64,000 nucleotides of DNA from contig WTGB01000083.1 in the NCBI GenBank assembly GCA_011523735.1, positions 5,158 to 69,157 of the forward strand, in the 5' to 3' direction. The notes beneath the pieces were generated by a model, which had not been told where the DNA came from, ran no database searches, and saw only the letters and a program-made list of their open reading frames with translations. Shown piece by piece: positions 36,496 through 45,987 of the stretch. Source of the stretch: Chloroflexota bacterium. Its GTDB lineage: Bacteria; Chloroflexota; Anaerolineae; Aggregatilineales; Phototrophicaceae. Position 1 is the stretch's first letter. The number at the start of each line of letters is the position of its first letter. The position numbers and the translations under genes are program-made.

Positions 36496-37641
36496 TCACA
36501 GCGGCAGCAGAATATCGAGCGCAGCGCTTTCGATGGCCAGTTCCGGGTCGACATATTCAAGATTGAAGGTGTCGGCGACGGCGGGATGAGTGCATTTGCC
36601 TGCGAAGGTGTTCAAGCCTTTGCGGAGCGCAAGATCTCTATTGAGCGCCGCCGTCACACCAAGATCGGCGATCTTGAGGGCGTAGGGCAAGGTGGCATTG
36701 GCGAGGGCGAGACTGGAAGTGCGCGGCACAGCGCCGGGCATATTGGCGACGCCATAGTGGAGTACGCCGTCTATGACGAATGTGGGGTCGCTGTGGGCGG
36801 TCGGTCGGGTGGATTCGACGCAGCCGCCCTGATCGACGGCGACATCGACGATGATGCTGCCTTTGGGCATGGTCGGCAGCATATCGCGGGTGACGAGCAT
36901 GGGCGCTCGGGCGCCAGCGATAAGGACGGAACCGATAAGCGCGTCGGCGGTTTGAATGGCGCGGGCGATGTTGATGCTGTTGGAGTAGAGCGTGGTCAGC
37001 TTGCCGTCCAGGACATCGTCGAGGTAGCGCAGGCGGTCGAGGTTGATATCGAGCAAGGTGACGCGAGCGCCCATGCCCAGCGCGATTTTGGCCGCGTTCG
37101 CGCCAACGGTGCCGGCGCCGAGAATGACGATGTGCGCGGGGGCGACGCCGGGCACGCCGCCCATCAGGACACCGCGGCCGCCCTTATGCCGCTCCAGGTA
37201 ATGCGAGACGACCTGCGCGGCCATGCGCCCGGCCACCTCGCTCATTGGCTCGAGCAGGGGCAGTTGTCCCTGACTATCCTCCACGGTCTCGTAGGCGATT
37301 CCCGTCACGCCGCTTTCGAGCATGGCATAGGTTAGTTCTTCTTCGGCGGCGAGATGCAGGTAGGCGAAGAGGATCAGATCAGGGCGGAGAAAGGCGTATT
37401 CACTTGGCTGGGGTTCCTTCACTTTGATGATCATGTCAGCTTCCGCCCAGACGGCTGCGGCTGATTCAATCAGCGTCCCGCCGGCGCCAGCATATTCGCC
37501 GTCGAGAAAACCGCTTTCTTCGCCCGCGCTTCGTTCCACAAAGACCCTATGACCGCGAGCGACCAATTCACGCACAGCGGAGGGCGGCAGCGGAACGCGG
37601 TGTTCTTCAGTTTTGATTTCCTTGGGGATGCCGATGTTCAT
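36496..37641 (-). CDS. ald: Alanine dehydrogenase
   Basis: 381 residues of the alanine dehydrogenase/pyridine nucleotide transhydrogenase family, with IGIPKEIKTEEHRV at the N-terminus, the substrate KVKEPQPSEY region, the NAD fold VILGAGTVGANAAKIA and the C-terminal GGCVEST motif. It converts L-alanine and NAD+ to pyruvate, ammonia and NADH. ATG 37641 has AGGAG seven bases upstream; a longer frame 33 bp upstream is rejected for lack of such a site. Confidence 0.96.
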   Translation of the reverse strand: MNIGIPKEIKTEEHRVPLPPSAVRELVARGHRVFVERSAGEESGFLDGEYAGAGGTLIESAAAVWAEADMIIKVKEPQPSEYAFLRPDLILFAYLHLAAEEELTYAMLESGVTGIAYETVEDSQGQLPLLEPMSEVAGRMAAQVVSHYLERHKGGRGVLMGGVPGVAPAHIVILGAGTVGANAAKIALGMGARVTLLDINLDRLRYLDDVLDGKLTTLYSNSINIARAIQTADALIGSVLIAGARAPMLVTRDMLPTMPKGSIIVDVAVDQGGCVESTRPTAHSDPTFVIDGVLHYGVANMPGAVPRTSSLALANATLPYALKIADLGVTAALNRDLALRKGLNTFAGKCTHPAVADTFNLEYVDPELAIESAALDILLPL

Positions 37642-37967
37642 GGCTTGTCTCCTACGTAGTCCCGTCAATATCATTGTACATGGTGTAGGAAATTTGTCCA
37701 GTCAATTCGTACATATTGCCTGAAATGACTGAGCCTAGCGTGCGGCAATGACCGGGGAAAATGTTTTTTCGGCCATCTGGCAACCTCAGCCCAGACCCCT
37801 CTCCATTGCAATAGAGAGGGGCTTTTGCTACGGTCGCGTAAAGAGAAGTTCACGTAGTTGCGGGCGACCCAAGGGTCGCCGCTACGCTAGTCACATTGAC
37901 GAGGCGGTGTAGTGGAGCGGCGTGGGATTTGTAGGCACTGTTAAGGGATTACGACAAAGGCCTCGGG
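37642..37967. repeat. Intergenic region with two hairpins
   Basis: No gene is supported in these 326 bp. CCCCTCTC (37796-37803) pairs with GAGAGGGG (37814-37821) around the palindromic ATTGCAAT. Further on, GGGCGACCC/AA/GGGTCGCC (37862-37880) is another GGGCGAC-family copy with the tail GCTACG. Confidence 0.7.
37796..37821 (+). terminator. Hairpin with following T-run on the plus strand
   Basis: An 8-bp stem CCCCTCTC/GAGAGGGG, with an ATTGCAAT inner palindrome and one mismatch, is followed by CTTTTG. It could end plus-strand transcription, but the flanking genes are on the minus strand, so it may instead be a mobile intergenic hairpin. Confidence 0.35.
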
Positions 37968-39059
37968 TTAAATGACGAAATGCTCGTATTCGTTGTCGGC
38001 GGGGATGCCCCAGACTGACCAGAAATCGCCAGTGGCGGGGCGCATGATGGCGGCGCCGCAGCTTTCGACGTACATGGGCGGTTTAGGACGGGTGCAGATC
38101 GCGACGTCATCACGCGTCAGCGCCATCAAGTCGTCGATGGTGACATCGGACTTGGCAAGCAATTCTTGGGCGCGGCGGAGACGGTTCTCGGAGCTGTGCT
38201 GCGATTCGGGCGGACGTTCGCGGGCGACATCGAGGTTTTGCTGGACGAGGCAGTGATTGGTGTGCGTGATCGTCTCGTCGGATAATTCGTGGACGTATTG
38301 AGAGGTGGACATCGCTTCGACTTCGTAGCCTTTGCCACGCTTGTCCATGAGCATGTAATTGTGAGCGCCGGCGAGTTTGGCGCTGCTGAGGCATGTCAAG
38401 GCGGCATCAAGATCATCTTGCCCCAAGATCTTGCGCACGACGAAGGGCCAGGTGACGCCGATCTGACCATCTGTGGACATGAGATTGTTGATGCCGACGG
38501 TGATGCCGGCGCTGTTCATGCCGATCATGCCGATGCAGCCGGTGATGGTGAAGGTCAGGAATTCGGGCGCATCGTCGGGCTGTCCGTGAATCAATATGAC
38601 GTAGGGTGTTGCTGAAGCGTGCATGTCCCAGGTTTGGCCGAAGAAGGCATTGCCATCGACGCTGCGGTTCCCCGGCACCATGAAGGCGGTGCAATTGTCC
38701 GAGACGAGGGGCGGGGGGACCGCGGGCACGGTGATGTCGCCGAGGTTGTAGACGACATCGATGAAGTCGGTGAAGCCGTTGTTGACGACTAGTTCAGCGA
38801 GGCTCAAGCTGGTCGCGTCAGCCATGCCTTGAAGCTCTTCCATGAGGTCGGGCGCGTAGGCTTGGTGTTCGGCGACGCAGGCTTCGGCCAGGGCGATGAC
38901 GGCATCACGAGACAGATTGTGGCCCGTCCAATTTTTGTCCTGGCTGAGGCGGAGGCGTTCTTCGGTGAACATGTGGATTTCGTTGTAGAAGCGGGCACCG
39001 TGAGCGTAGCCCATTTCGTAGGGCGAGCCGGTTAGGTTGATGACGCGGATTCGGTTCAT
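37968..39059 (-). CDS. C45-family acyltransferase/peptidase (isopenicillin N acyltransferase-like)
   Basis: 363 residues of the Ntn-hydrolase C45 family. The probable nucleophile is C123 in SDNCTAF, which becomes N-terminal if the precursor self-cleaves as in penicillin acyltransferase. N-terminal GSPYEMGYAHGARF and mid-protein TGCIGMIGMNSAGITVGINN fit the family. It would hydrolyse or transfer an acyl group on an amide. The natural substrate is unknown for most members. It lacks a signal peptide. Confidence 0.88.
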   Translation of the reverse strand: MNRIRVINLTGSPYEMGYAHGARFYNEIHMFTEERLRLSQDKNWTGHNLSRDAVIALAEACVAEHQAYAPDLMEELQGMADATSLSLAELVVNNGFTDFIDVVYNLGDITVPAVPPPLVSDNCTAFMVPGNRSVDGNAFFGQTWDMHASATPYVILIHGQPDDAPEFLTFTITGCIGMIGMNSAGITVGINNLMSTDGQIGVTWPFVVRKILGQDDLDAALTCLSSAKLAGAHNYMLMDKRGKGYEVEAMSTSQYVHELSDETITHTNHCLVQQNLDVARERPPESQHSSENRLRRAQELLAKSDVTIDDLMALTRDDVAICTRPKPPMYVESCGAAIMRPATGDFWSVWGIPADNEYEHFVI

Positions 39060-39116
39060 GCCAATTCCCGGATGAACATTTGCAACTCATTATACCTTAG
39101 GAAAGTTGTTGTCAGC

Positions 39117-39136
39117 GGGCGACACTTGTGTCGCCC
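39117..39136. repeat. Palindrome of the GGGCGAC/GTCGCCC family
   Basis: GGGCGACAC and GTGTCGCCC form a perfect 9-bp stem around TT, followed by CCTACACGGATT, matching the tail of the 7836 and 8104 copies. It lies in the 146-bp gap between two minus-strand genes. Confidence 0.85.
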
Positions 39137-39205
39137 CTACACGGATTCCTTTTAAGGCTGATACAAGTTCGCGTACGGCCATAGCAAAAGAGCAAAGATG
39201 CCGCG

Positions 39206-41283
39206 TCACATTTTATCCATTTCGGCGCGGACGGTGTTGAGCAAGTTGTCGGCGCGGATCTGCGCCAGGGTATAGCAGGGTCCGCCCAGTTGATCGGCGA
39301 GGCGCTGTGCCAAGCCTTGGTCGAAGGCGACATGCTCCATATTGATCGTGACGGTGCGGATTTCGGCTTCGTGGATTTTGCGGGCGATGGAATGCGCCTC
39401 TTCCTGCGGGGAGATGGAGTCGCTGATGGAGACGTTGCCGGCGCCATCGGTGAGCAGGATCATCATTGGCATGACATCGGGATTGAGGTTCTTCTCGCGC
39501 ATGACGGCTTCGTAGGTCATCAGCAAGCCCGCCGAGAGGGGCGTTTTGCCGCCGACGGGGATATCGGCCATGGCTTGCTTGGCGAGGACGACCGAATTGG
39601 TCGGTGGCAGGACGAGGGAAGCGCGGTCCTTTTGAAAGACGACGAGTCCGACGCGGTCGCGCCGCTGATAGGCATCGGTCAGCAGGGACATGATGGCGCC
39701 TTTGGTGGCTTGCATGCGCTCGGAGACAGCCATGCTCCAGGAGGCGTCAACGGTAAACATGATCAGGTTGGCGGCTTTGCGGACGCGGACTTTTTCTTGC
39801 AGGTCGGTTTTGCGCAGGGCGTAAGCCATGCCCGTTTCCTGCTTTTGTTCGACTCGCTCGACTTGAAATGGCGCGGCGGCGCGGAGGGTGGCGTCAAAGG
39901 CGATATCGCGCGGTTTCTCGCCGGCTTGTTTGGCGCGGACATAGCGCCCGCGTTTGCGATCGGTGCGGGTGGTTGAGCGCCGTCCCGATTGCCGGCGGGT
40001 CATGCGATCGAGCTGGGTGTTGAGTTTGCGCGTTTCGAATTCGGCTTTGGATTCGATTTGCTGCCCGCCTTCCCACCAGCGGGCATCGGCGGTGGGGAAG
40101 ACGTCTTGCGGCGCGGCTTCGGTTTGGCCGAGTTCTTGCTCTTGCGGTTCGCCTTCGCCGCTTACAGACTCACTTTTTTTTTAGTTTGCGCCGCTTGCTC
40201 GTCGCTGTTCTCGCTAAATTCGCCTTCTTCTTCGCCTTCGCCGATTTCCTGCCGCTTTTCATCAACGGCGGCTTCGACGGCGTTCAGGTCGGCTTGGGCA
40301 TCGCTGAAGGGACCGCGTTTGAGGCGATGCGGGATGGTCAGACGAATGGCGATAGTGATATCACGATCATTGATGGCGGTTCTTCCTTCGAAGGCGGCGT
40401 GAGCGCGGGCGGCTTTGAGAATGACCAAATCGGCGCGGTGGCCGTCTATGCGCAAGTCGCTGCTGATGCTGGCGATGACGCGCAGATCGTGAGTCGTGTG
40501 CGTGACCAGGTCGATGATTTCGCGGGCGGCGGCGATGCGCTGCGAGAGCTGCTGATCAACCGGATCCCACTCGGCTTTGAAATCGAGCGGAGCGTTCTCG
40601 TAAGCAATGTGGCGCTCGAGGATTTCGATGCGTTCGGTTGCACCCTTTATGCCGGTCACATCGACGGAGAGGGCGAAACGATCCAGCAACTGTGGGCGCA
40701 AGTCGCCTTCTTCGGGGTTCATGGTACCCACGAGGATGAAGCGGGCGGGATGACTGAAGCTGATGCCTTCGCGTTCGACGATGTTCACGCCCATGGCGGC
40801 GCTATCGAGCAGGAGATCGACGATATGGTCATCGAGCAGGTTTATCTCGTCGACATAGAGAATGCCGCGATTGGCGTTGGCGAGGACGCCGGTATCAAAG
40901 TGCCGTTCGCCGAATTGGATCGCCTTTTCGATATCCAGCGTGCCGACAACGCGGTCTTCGGTGGCGCTGACCGGCAAGTCGACGAAGCTGATACGGCGCC
41001 GCGATGTCGGGATCTCGGGGCAGTCTTCATATTTACCCCGAGCGAAATCCGACCAGGATTCGGGGTGAGCGGGGTCGTCGTTGAAAGGCGAATCGGCAAT
41101 GACGTTAATTTCGGGCAAGAGAGCCGCCAGGGCGCGGGCCGCGGTGGATTTGCCGGTGCCCCTTTCGCCGCGGATCAGCACGCCGCCGATGCGCATGTCG
41201 ATGGCGTTGAGGATCAGCGCGAGTTTCATCATATCTTGGCCGACGATAGCGGTGAAGGGAAAGACGGGCGGTCTGTTGCTCAT
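39206..41283 (-). CDS. chlD: Magnesium/cobalt-chelatase D subunit, made by -1 frameshift of the chlI frame
   Basis: If ribosomes slip one base back on A9 at 40174-40182, the AAA+ frame joins an acidic, proline- and glutamine-rich linker (SESVSGEGEPQEQELGQ...) and a von Willebrand A domain. The product is about 692 residues, the normal length and domain order (AAA+, acidic linker, VWA) of ChlD/BchD/CobT-like subunits. The VWA domain has MIDAS residues DASWS, the TPLSAG threonine and TDGAGN aspartate. The VWA frame is closed by TAA right at the A-run, so it has no independent strong start; a Met at 40003 is too late to include the linker. Function: metal insertion into a tetrapyrrole; the large ChlH/CobN subunit is not in the window. 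Confidence 0.8.
40162..41283 (-). CDS. chlI: Magnesium/cobalt-chelatase I-type AAA+ subunit (zero-frame product)
   Basis: Translated without frameshift, this frame yields about 373 residues ending KKKVSL, four codons past the slippery run. It is a ChlI/BchI-like AAA+ ATPase: FPFTAIVGQ at residues 8-16, Walker A GERGTGKST (39-47), Walker B ILYVDEINLL and sensor GTMNPEEGDLRPQLLDRF. It would hydrolyse ATP to drive metal chelation together with the D form made from the same gene. ATG 41283 begins right at the conserved VFPF region, but its ribosome site is weak; ATG 41328 is an alternative. Confidence 0.9.
   Translation of the reverse strand: MSNRPPVFPFTAIVGQDMMKLALILNAIDMRIGGVLIRGERGTGKSTAARALAALLPEINVIADSPFNDDPAHPESWSDFARGKYEDCPEIPTSRRRISFVDLPVSATEDRVVGTLDIEKAIQFGERHFDTGVLANANRGILYVDEINLLDDHIVDLLLDSAAMGVNIVEREGISFSHPARFILVGTMNPEEGDLRPQLLDRFALSVDVTGIKGATERIEILERHIAYENAPLDFKAEWDPVDQQLSQRIAAAREIIDLVTHTTHDLRVIASISSDLRIDGHRADLVILKAARAHAAFEGRTAINDRDITIAIRLTIPHRLKRGPFSDAQADLNAVEAAVDEKRQEIGEGEEEGEFSENSDEQAAQTKKKVSL
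40174..40182 (-). promoter_or_regulatory. Probable -1 ribosomal frameshift site (A9 run)
   Basis: On the minus strand the coding sequence reads ACT AAA AAA AAA GTG in frame, then TAA three codons later. A one-base slip back gives AAA AGT GAG and opens 322 further codons. A GCGGC...GCCGC complementarity about 12 to 60 bases downstream could act as a stimulator. Such sites in chlD genes have been described as making both chelatase subunits from one gene. Confidence 0.75.
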
Positions 41284-41421
41284 GAAGGGTTCGGATTCCT
41301 GCTCACTAAGTTTCACTGAAACGGTCATTATACGTGAGTGGTATAGCGCTGACAATTGTCAGGTTGAGTAAAGATTGGGGCTGTGGCGCGGCGCGATGAC
41401 GTTGACGCCTTTCTGCTGCGA

Positions 41422-42288
41422 TTACGTTGCGCCGATAAGCTCCAATATCAGTTCCCGCGCGGCTCTGATGACAGGATCAAACTGACGATGCGCGAGGCAT
41501 ACAAGCGAATAGTCGCAGAACAGTGGCTCGAAGTTGCCAACGACGATGTGCGGATGTTCAGCTTCATGCCGTTCAAGAAGAGATACACCCAAGCCGCCGG
41601 CGACAAGCTGTCGGCGAGTTCGATTGTTGTCGGCGCGCAGATATTGCGGCGGATTGATGTCCAGCTTGGCGAAGAACTCTTCGATTATTTGCTGATAGGG
41701 ACAGGCCGCTCCGGTCTTGATCCAGGGCAGTTCGCCGAGCGGTTTGCGAGCGCTGTAAGCTTCGCCCGACCAAAGCTTCGGCAGCGCGACTACCAGTTCG
41801 GCTTGGCCGAGATGCTGTGAAAAGATACCTGCGTCGAAATTCTTGCCATAAACGATGCCCATGTCCAGGTCTTCCTGCTTGAGCGACTCCAGTATGCGCT
41901 GGGACTCATCGCGAGACAGTTGCAGGTCTACATCTGGGAATTGGCGGCTCAGGCGGCGCGAAAATGCCGAGAGGTCAAAGAGCGGCTCCGACACGCTTAG
42001 CGCCAGGCGCAAGTTGCCGGTCACTCCCGCGAGGCAGGATCGCGCTATTATTTCAAATTCGGCAGCGGCAGCAAGCACTTCCCGAGCCTGCCTTTCAAGC
42101 GAATGCCCGGCTTCGGTCAAGCGAACGCCATTGTGCGTTCTAAGGAAGAGTTGTACTCCATATTCGTTTTCAAGCGCGGCAATGTGGGCGCTGACAGTTG
42201 ATGGCGCCAGCGACAACTTGCGAGCCGCGCGAGTAATGCTGGACTGGTCCGCGACTGTGATGAAAGTGCGCAAATGAAGAAGTTTCAT
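41422..42288 (-). CDS. LysR-family transcriptional regulator
   Basis: 288 residues, the standard length. An N-terminal winged helix-turn-helix (LHLRTFITVADQSSITRAARKL...VSAHIAALE) is followed by a two-lobed effector domain. It binds DNA as a tetramer and responds to a small ligand. It is divergent from the rhodanese gene across about 107 bp, which is the usual arrangement for a LysR regulator and its target, so it may control that gene. The ligand is unknown. Confidence 0.92.
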   Translation of the reverse strand: MKLLHLRTFITVADQSSITRAARKLSLAPSTVSAHIAALENEYGVQLFLRTHNGVRLTEAGHSLERQAREVLAAAAEFEIIARSCLAGVTGNLRLALSVSEPLFDLSAFSRRLSRQFPDVDLQLSRDESQRILESLKQEDLDMGIVYGKNFDAGIFSQHLGQAELVVALPKLWSGEAYSARKPLGELPWIKTGAACPYQQIIEEFFAKLDINPPQYLRADNNRTRRQLVAGGLGVSLLERHEAEHPHIVVGNFEPLFCDYSLVCLAHRQFDPVIRAARELILELIGAT

Positions 42289-42395
42289 GTCAAGCCTTCG
42301 GAAATGCCGAAATCATCTTTCGAAGATTCGGATGCGCTCCAGCGCGAATCTTCGTGCAAGATACGTTATCCATATATGTGGGGAGAAACAAGACT

Positions 42396-42809
42396 ATGCG
42401 CTCGAAATCTATTTCGCAGGTGAGCAAAGTGGCGGCGATTGCTGATGCCCGAGCGGAAGAGTATTTTGCTGGCAAGCTACGTTTCGAGACCGATCCGGCG
42501 GATGTTCACTTTGATATAGAGAACGGAGTCGACGGCTTTGTCATCCTCGATGTGCGCAGCGCTGAAGATTATGCGGAGGGACATATCGCTGGCGCGATCA
42601 GCCTGCCGCACAGCCGCATCAGCAAACGAGGCATGGCGGATTATCCCGGTGATACGCTGTTTGTCGTCTACTGTTGGGGACCTGGCTGCAACGGATCTAC
42701 AAAGGCGGCGCTGAAGCTGGCGCAACTCGGCTATGCCGTGAAAGAAATGATCGGCGGCATTGAATACTGGGAGCGCGAAGGTTACCCGCTGGAGAAACAT
42801 GACAAATAG
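42396..42809 (+). CDS. Rhodanese-like sulfurtransferase domain protein
   Basis: 137 residues forming a single rhodanese domain: ILDVRSAEDYAEGHIAGAISLPH, then the active-site loop YCWGPGCNGSTKA with a candidate cysteine persulfide residue, and GGIEYWEREGYPL. It could move sulfane sulfur or have a related role. ATG 42396 has GGGGAG about ten bases upstream. It is opposite the LysR regulator and just before the convergent FHA gene. Confidence 0.88.
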   Translation: MRSKSISQVSKVAAIADARAEEYFAGKLRFETDPADVHFDIENGVDGFVILDVRSAEDYAEGHIAGAISLPHSRISKRGMADYPGDTLFVVYCWGPGCNGSTKAALKLAQLGYAVKEMIGGIEYWEREGYPLEKHDK

Positions 42810-42823
42810 GCGAGGCAATGCGG

Positions 42824-44797
42824 CTATCGCTCGACAACTGTCGGGTTCGGCGTAGGGAAGGGTGTGGGCGTGACAGCGGAAGTTGGGGACGGGGTCGGGC
42901 TAGGCGTCGCTGTTGGCGCGGGAGTGGTGGTTGCCGTCGGCAATGCTGGAATGTCGGTGATAAGCGCGAGGGCTACGGGCGCAAAGCCTTGGCAGAAGAA
43001 ACTGCTGTAATTGCCCCAGCCGATTTGTCCACTCGCCAATTCAACCTGTAGCCAATCGCGGCTGTCATTTGTGCCGCGAACCAAAACAGGAACATTTGCC
43101 ACGGCGATGCTTACCGGGGCGTAGCGCGTGTCCGGACCGGCGTAGAGCGAGACATCGCTGTGTGGCGAACATTCGGGGTCACGGATGGCGATTTTAATTG
43201 CGCGTCGGGTTATATTGCCGATCTCGTCCGTTGCGCTGAGCAGGATCTCAAAGTCTGCGGGTGGCGCGCCACGCAGCGTGAGTTCACCTAGGGAATTTGA
43301 AGTGTGCGCTTCGCTAACGGTCTCGAAGCCGAGAGGGCGGGTGATATCCAGGGAAACCGCTCCTTTGACTTCCCAGCGGATTCTAAGCGTAGCGGTGACT
43401 TTTCTCAGCATTGAGGTCCGGTCGGCATAGAACTGAGTGATGGTAACTGGCTCATAGATGTCAAGGCGGCGTGACTCGATGTCGGTCCTGTCACCACCCT
43501 GGGCGATCAGGGCGATGTGGATGATGGCGTTGTAGGCGCGCGTATCCAATGTGTAAGAGGAAGCGTTGGCGGGCAGTTCGGCAACGGGGACGCGATCGAC
43601 TTCGATGACGTAGCGCTGAGCATGTTCCGCGCTCCAACTTAGTTGGACAGGCCTGCCTTGCGCGACTTGAGATTCGGAGATCGAGATGCTGGTGATCACT
43701 GGTTCGGGCAGTTGGAAGAGAATCGAGGCGACCAGAACAGTTGTTGCGAAGATGACGGCAATAAGCAGTGCGGCGATTCGGCTTGAGACAAGTGGCTTCA
43801 CGCTAACGCTGGCAGGCAGGGGCACGCAATAGCCGGTGGGGTTCTCCGCTTTGGCGACGATAACGAAGGGCAATTCCTGCGTTTTGCCGACCAAAGGACG
43901 CCGCCGGGACCGGACATTGCCCGCGACTTGGACACGTCCCCCTGGCGGCAATGTCACGGCGGTCTGGCTCAGGCGCAAATCAAGTCGGGATTTTATGTCG
44001 ATGCACTCCAGAGCGAGATGTAGCGGCTCGTTGCCTTGGTTGAGGAGGTAGAGATTGAAGTCGCCTTTGTCGCGACAGACTGGCGGATCAAGCGCCAGGC
44101 TGAGACCGCCGAAGCCACCGAGTTTAATAATGCCGATGAGACGCAGATTCTGCTGTGCTTCGTCAAGTCGTGTGATATTGATGTTTAGTGGGAAGGGCTG
44201 TGGCGGAATATCGGAACGGCGCCCGGGTTTGATGAGAAACTGCAGTTGGGTTGCTTCCTGCGCGGGCAAGGGAAAGGTCAGTTTTTTGGGTTTAACCCAA
44301 TCATCAGGGAGACCAGAGACTTCGACGCGAAACTCGGCATCGGAGTCGCTTGTATTTGTGATGCTGAGCGGGACTGCTAGGCTGGAAGCGGGAAAGACGG
44401 TGACCTGCACGTTTTCGAGGCTGGCGCGGAAACTGGTTAAAGCGGGCTGGGTCTGCTCGCTTAGCGCCGGCATTGAAATCGTAGGACTGTCGCTGTGCTT
44501 GTAAAAGATGAGTTGCAGCGGGCCGATTGCGATGGTTGTGGTATCGCGGAGCGGGCGGGGCCTATTCGCTGGAACGCGCTTTCCATCGACGAATGTGCCG
44601 GCAACAGAATTGAGAGCGGTGATGGTTACGGCGCCCTTACTGGCGTTTAGCCGAAAATGAAAGTCAGCTACCGATTCATCCGCCAACTGGATGGAACAGG
44701 TATTCGCTCTGCCGACGGTAATCTCGGCGCCGCGCAAATGGTGGGCTTCCCGTTGTCCATCTGGATAGAGGATGTCCAATCGTCCGAAGAGCGTCAT
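42824..44797 (-). CDS. FHA-domain membrane protein with Ig-like region and C-terminal SH3-like domain
   Basis: 657 residues. Residues about 20-95 form an FHA phosphothreonine-binding domain (VGRANTC...S...H pattern and GTFVDGKRV). After beta-rich repeats there is one membrane helix (340-362), then an Ig-like region and a single SH3-like repeat (about 555-610, with SLYAGPDTRY and GWGNYSSFF), and a threonine/proline-rich tail. The FHA domain in the cytoplasm would recognise phosphorylated partners of Ser/Thr kinases such as the one at 29153, while the outer part may bind the cell wall. This link is inference. Confidence 0.88.
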   Translation of the reverse strand: MTLFGRLDILYPDGQREAHHLRGAEITVGRANTCSIQLADESVADFHFRLNASKGAVTITALNSVAGTFVDGKRVPANRPRPLRDTTTIAIGPLQLIFYKHSDSPTISMPALSEQTQPALTSFRASLENVQVTVFPASSLAVPLSITNTSDSDAEFRVEVSGLPDDWVKPKKLTFPLPAQEATQLQFLIKPGRRSDIPPQPFPLNINITRLDEAQQNLRLIGIIKLGGFGGLSLALDPPVCRDKGDFNLYLLNQGNEPLHLALECIDIKSRLDLRLSQTAVTLPPGGRVQVAGNVRSRRRPLVGKTQELPFVIVAKAENPTGYCVPLPASVSVKPLVSSRIAALLIAVIFATTVLVASILFQLPEPVITSISISESQVAQGRPVQLSWSAEHAQRYVIEVDRVPVAELPANASSYTLDTRAYNAIIHIALIAQGGDRTDIESRRLDIYEPVTITQFYADRTSMLRKVTATLRIRWEVKGAVSLDITRPLGFETVSEAHTSNSLGELTLRGAPPADFEILLSATDEIGNITRRAIKIAIRDPECSPHSDVSLYAGPDTRYAPVSIAVANVPVLVRGTNDSRDWLQVELASGQIGWGNYSSFFCQGFAPVALALITDIPALPTATTTPAPTATPSPTPSPTSAVTPTPFPTPNPTVVER

Positions 44798-44914
44798 CGC
44801 GAACTTCGCATGCCTAAAAGCGATAACTTCATGGTACAGGGAATTCTAACTAGCTGAAAGAGAATGAGATAGTGGAGGATGGAATAAGCGCAAGAGCGTT
44901 GGATAACCGCCGTC

Positions 44915-44941
44915 TTGATGAGAAACAGGCTCTAGTATAAT
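44915..44941 (+). promoter_or_regulatory. Probable promoter of the PfkB-type kinase gene
   Basis: TTGATG (44915-44920) and TATAAT (44936-44941) are separated by 15 bp, slightly short of the best spacing. Transcription would start near 44948, 28 bases before the ATG at 44976. Confidence 0.5.
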
Positions 44942-44975
44942 GTATGCGCCGTTTTAGCCAGCGGAAGTGATTTTA

Positions 44976-45923
44976 ATGAAGCGCGAGACGATCATCTGTG
45001 TGACACCGAATGCGGCGCTGGACCGTACGCTGGTCGTGCCGGATTTCGCCGTCGGTCACATTTCCCGCATCCCAAACGCGATCGCAGTCCCGGGCGGGAA
45101 GGGCTTGAATGTGATGCGGGCGATAGAGATTCTGGGCGGAAGAGCACTGGCGATGGGTTTGTTGGGCGGGCACACCGGCCGGACAGTAGCGGCGATAGTG
45201 AAGGAAGACGGCTACCAGGCGGCCTGGACCCGATTTGCTGGCGAAACGCGGACATGCACCATCATCGCGTCGCCCGGTGGCAATTCGACGGTGATCAACG
45301 AATCAGGTCAGATCGCGCTGGGAGACTGGCGGGCGCTGGTTGATGACATTTGCTCTGTTGTGGCACGTGAGGCTGCGCGTACGGTTTGTCTATGTGGTAG
45401 CTTGCCAGTTGGCGCGCCAGATTCAGCGCCGGCCGATTTGATTGAACAGGTTAGCGCGATGGGCGCCCGGATCTGGGTAGATAGCAGCAAAGGCTGGTTG
45501 AAGAATGCGATCGAGGCGAAACCTCACGCGATCAAAGTTAACCGCGAGGAATTCCTTGAGGCGCTGGGCGCGGAGGCGCGAACGAAGGTTGAACTCGTCG
45601 CTTTGGCGCGGCGCTTGAACGCGGACGGGATCAAGATTATCGTCATTTCTCTGGGCGCCGAGGGGGCTTTGCTGGTTTCGGGGAAACTGGCTGTCAAAGC
45701 GACCCCGCCTGAAATACAAGTGCTGGATCCGGTTGCCAGTGGAGACTGCCTACATGCCGGTATTGTGACGGCGCTGGCGGATGGAGTGGATTTGGCGGAG
45801 GCTTTGCGGCGCGGTGTGGCGGCGGGCACGGTCAACGCGCTGTATGCCGGCGGCGCGCAATTTCCCCATACGCATTACCTGGAGGTGCTGGCGGAGACCC
45901 GGGTAGAGAAGCTCCTTGATTGA
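44976..45923 (+). CDS. PfkB-family sugar kinase (1-phosphofructokinase/tagatose-6-phosphate kinase type)
   Basis: 315 residues with the ribokinase fold. The N-terminus CVTPNAALDRTLVV and PGGKGLNVMRA match 1-phosphofructokinase/LacC. The catalytic aspartate is in DPVASGDCLHAG; the common GAGD glycine position reads ASGD, seen in some family members. It would phosphorylate a sugar phosphate with ATP. ATG 44976 has GGAAG eight bases upstream. No PTS or aldolase gene is adjacent. Confidence 0.88.
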   Translation: MKRETIICVTPNAALDRTLVVPDFAVGHISRIPNAIAVPGGKGLNVMRAIEILGGRALAMGLLGGHTGRTVAAIVKEDGYQAAWTRFAGETRTCTIIASPGGNSTVINESGQIALGDWRALVDDICSVVAREAARTVCLCGSLPVGAPDSAPADLIEQVSAMGARIWVDSSKGWLKNAIEAKPHAIKVNREEFLEALGAEARTKVELVALARRLNADGIKIIVISLGAEGALLVSGKLAVKATPPEIQVLDPVASGDCLHAGIVTALADGVDLAEALRRGVAAGTVNALYAGGAQFPHTHYLEVLAETRVEKLLD

Positions 45924-45934
45924 AGGCGCGATAA

Positions 45935-45964
45935 TTTACAGATAGTTAAAGAATTTCCTATAGA
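45935..45964 (+). promoter_or_regulatory. Probable promoter upstream of a short ORF
   Basis: TTTACA (45935-45940, five of six consensus) and TATAGA (45959-45964) are 18 bp apart. Transcription would start around 45971, immediately before GGGAGG and the 45988 ATG. Confidence 0.4.
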
Positions 45965-45987
45965 TTTCTTAGGGAGGCTATTTAAAT

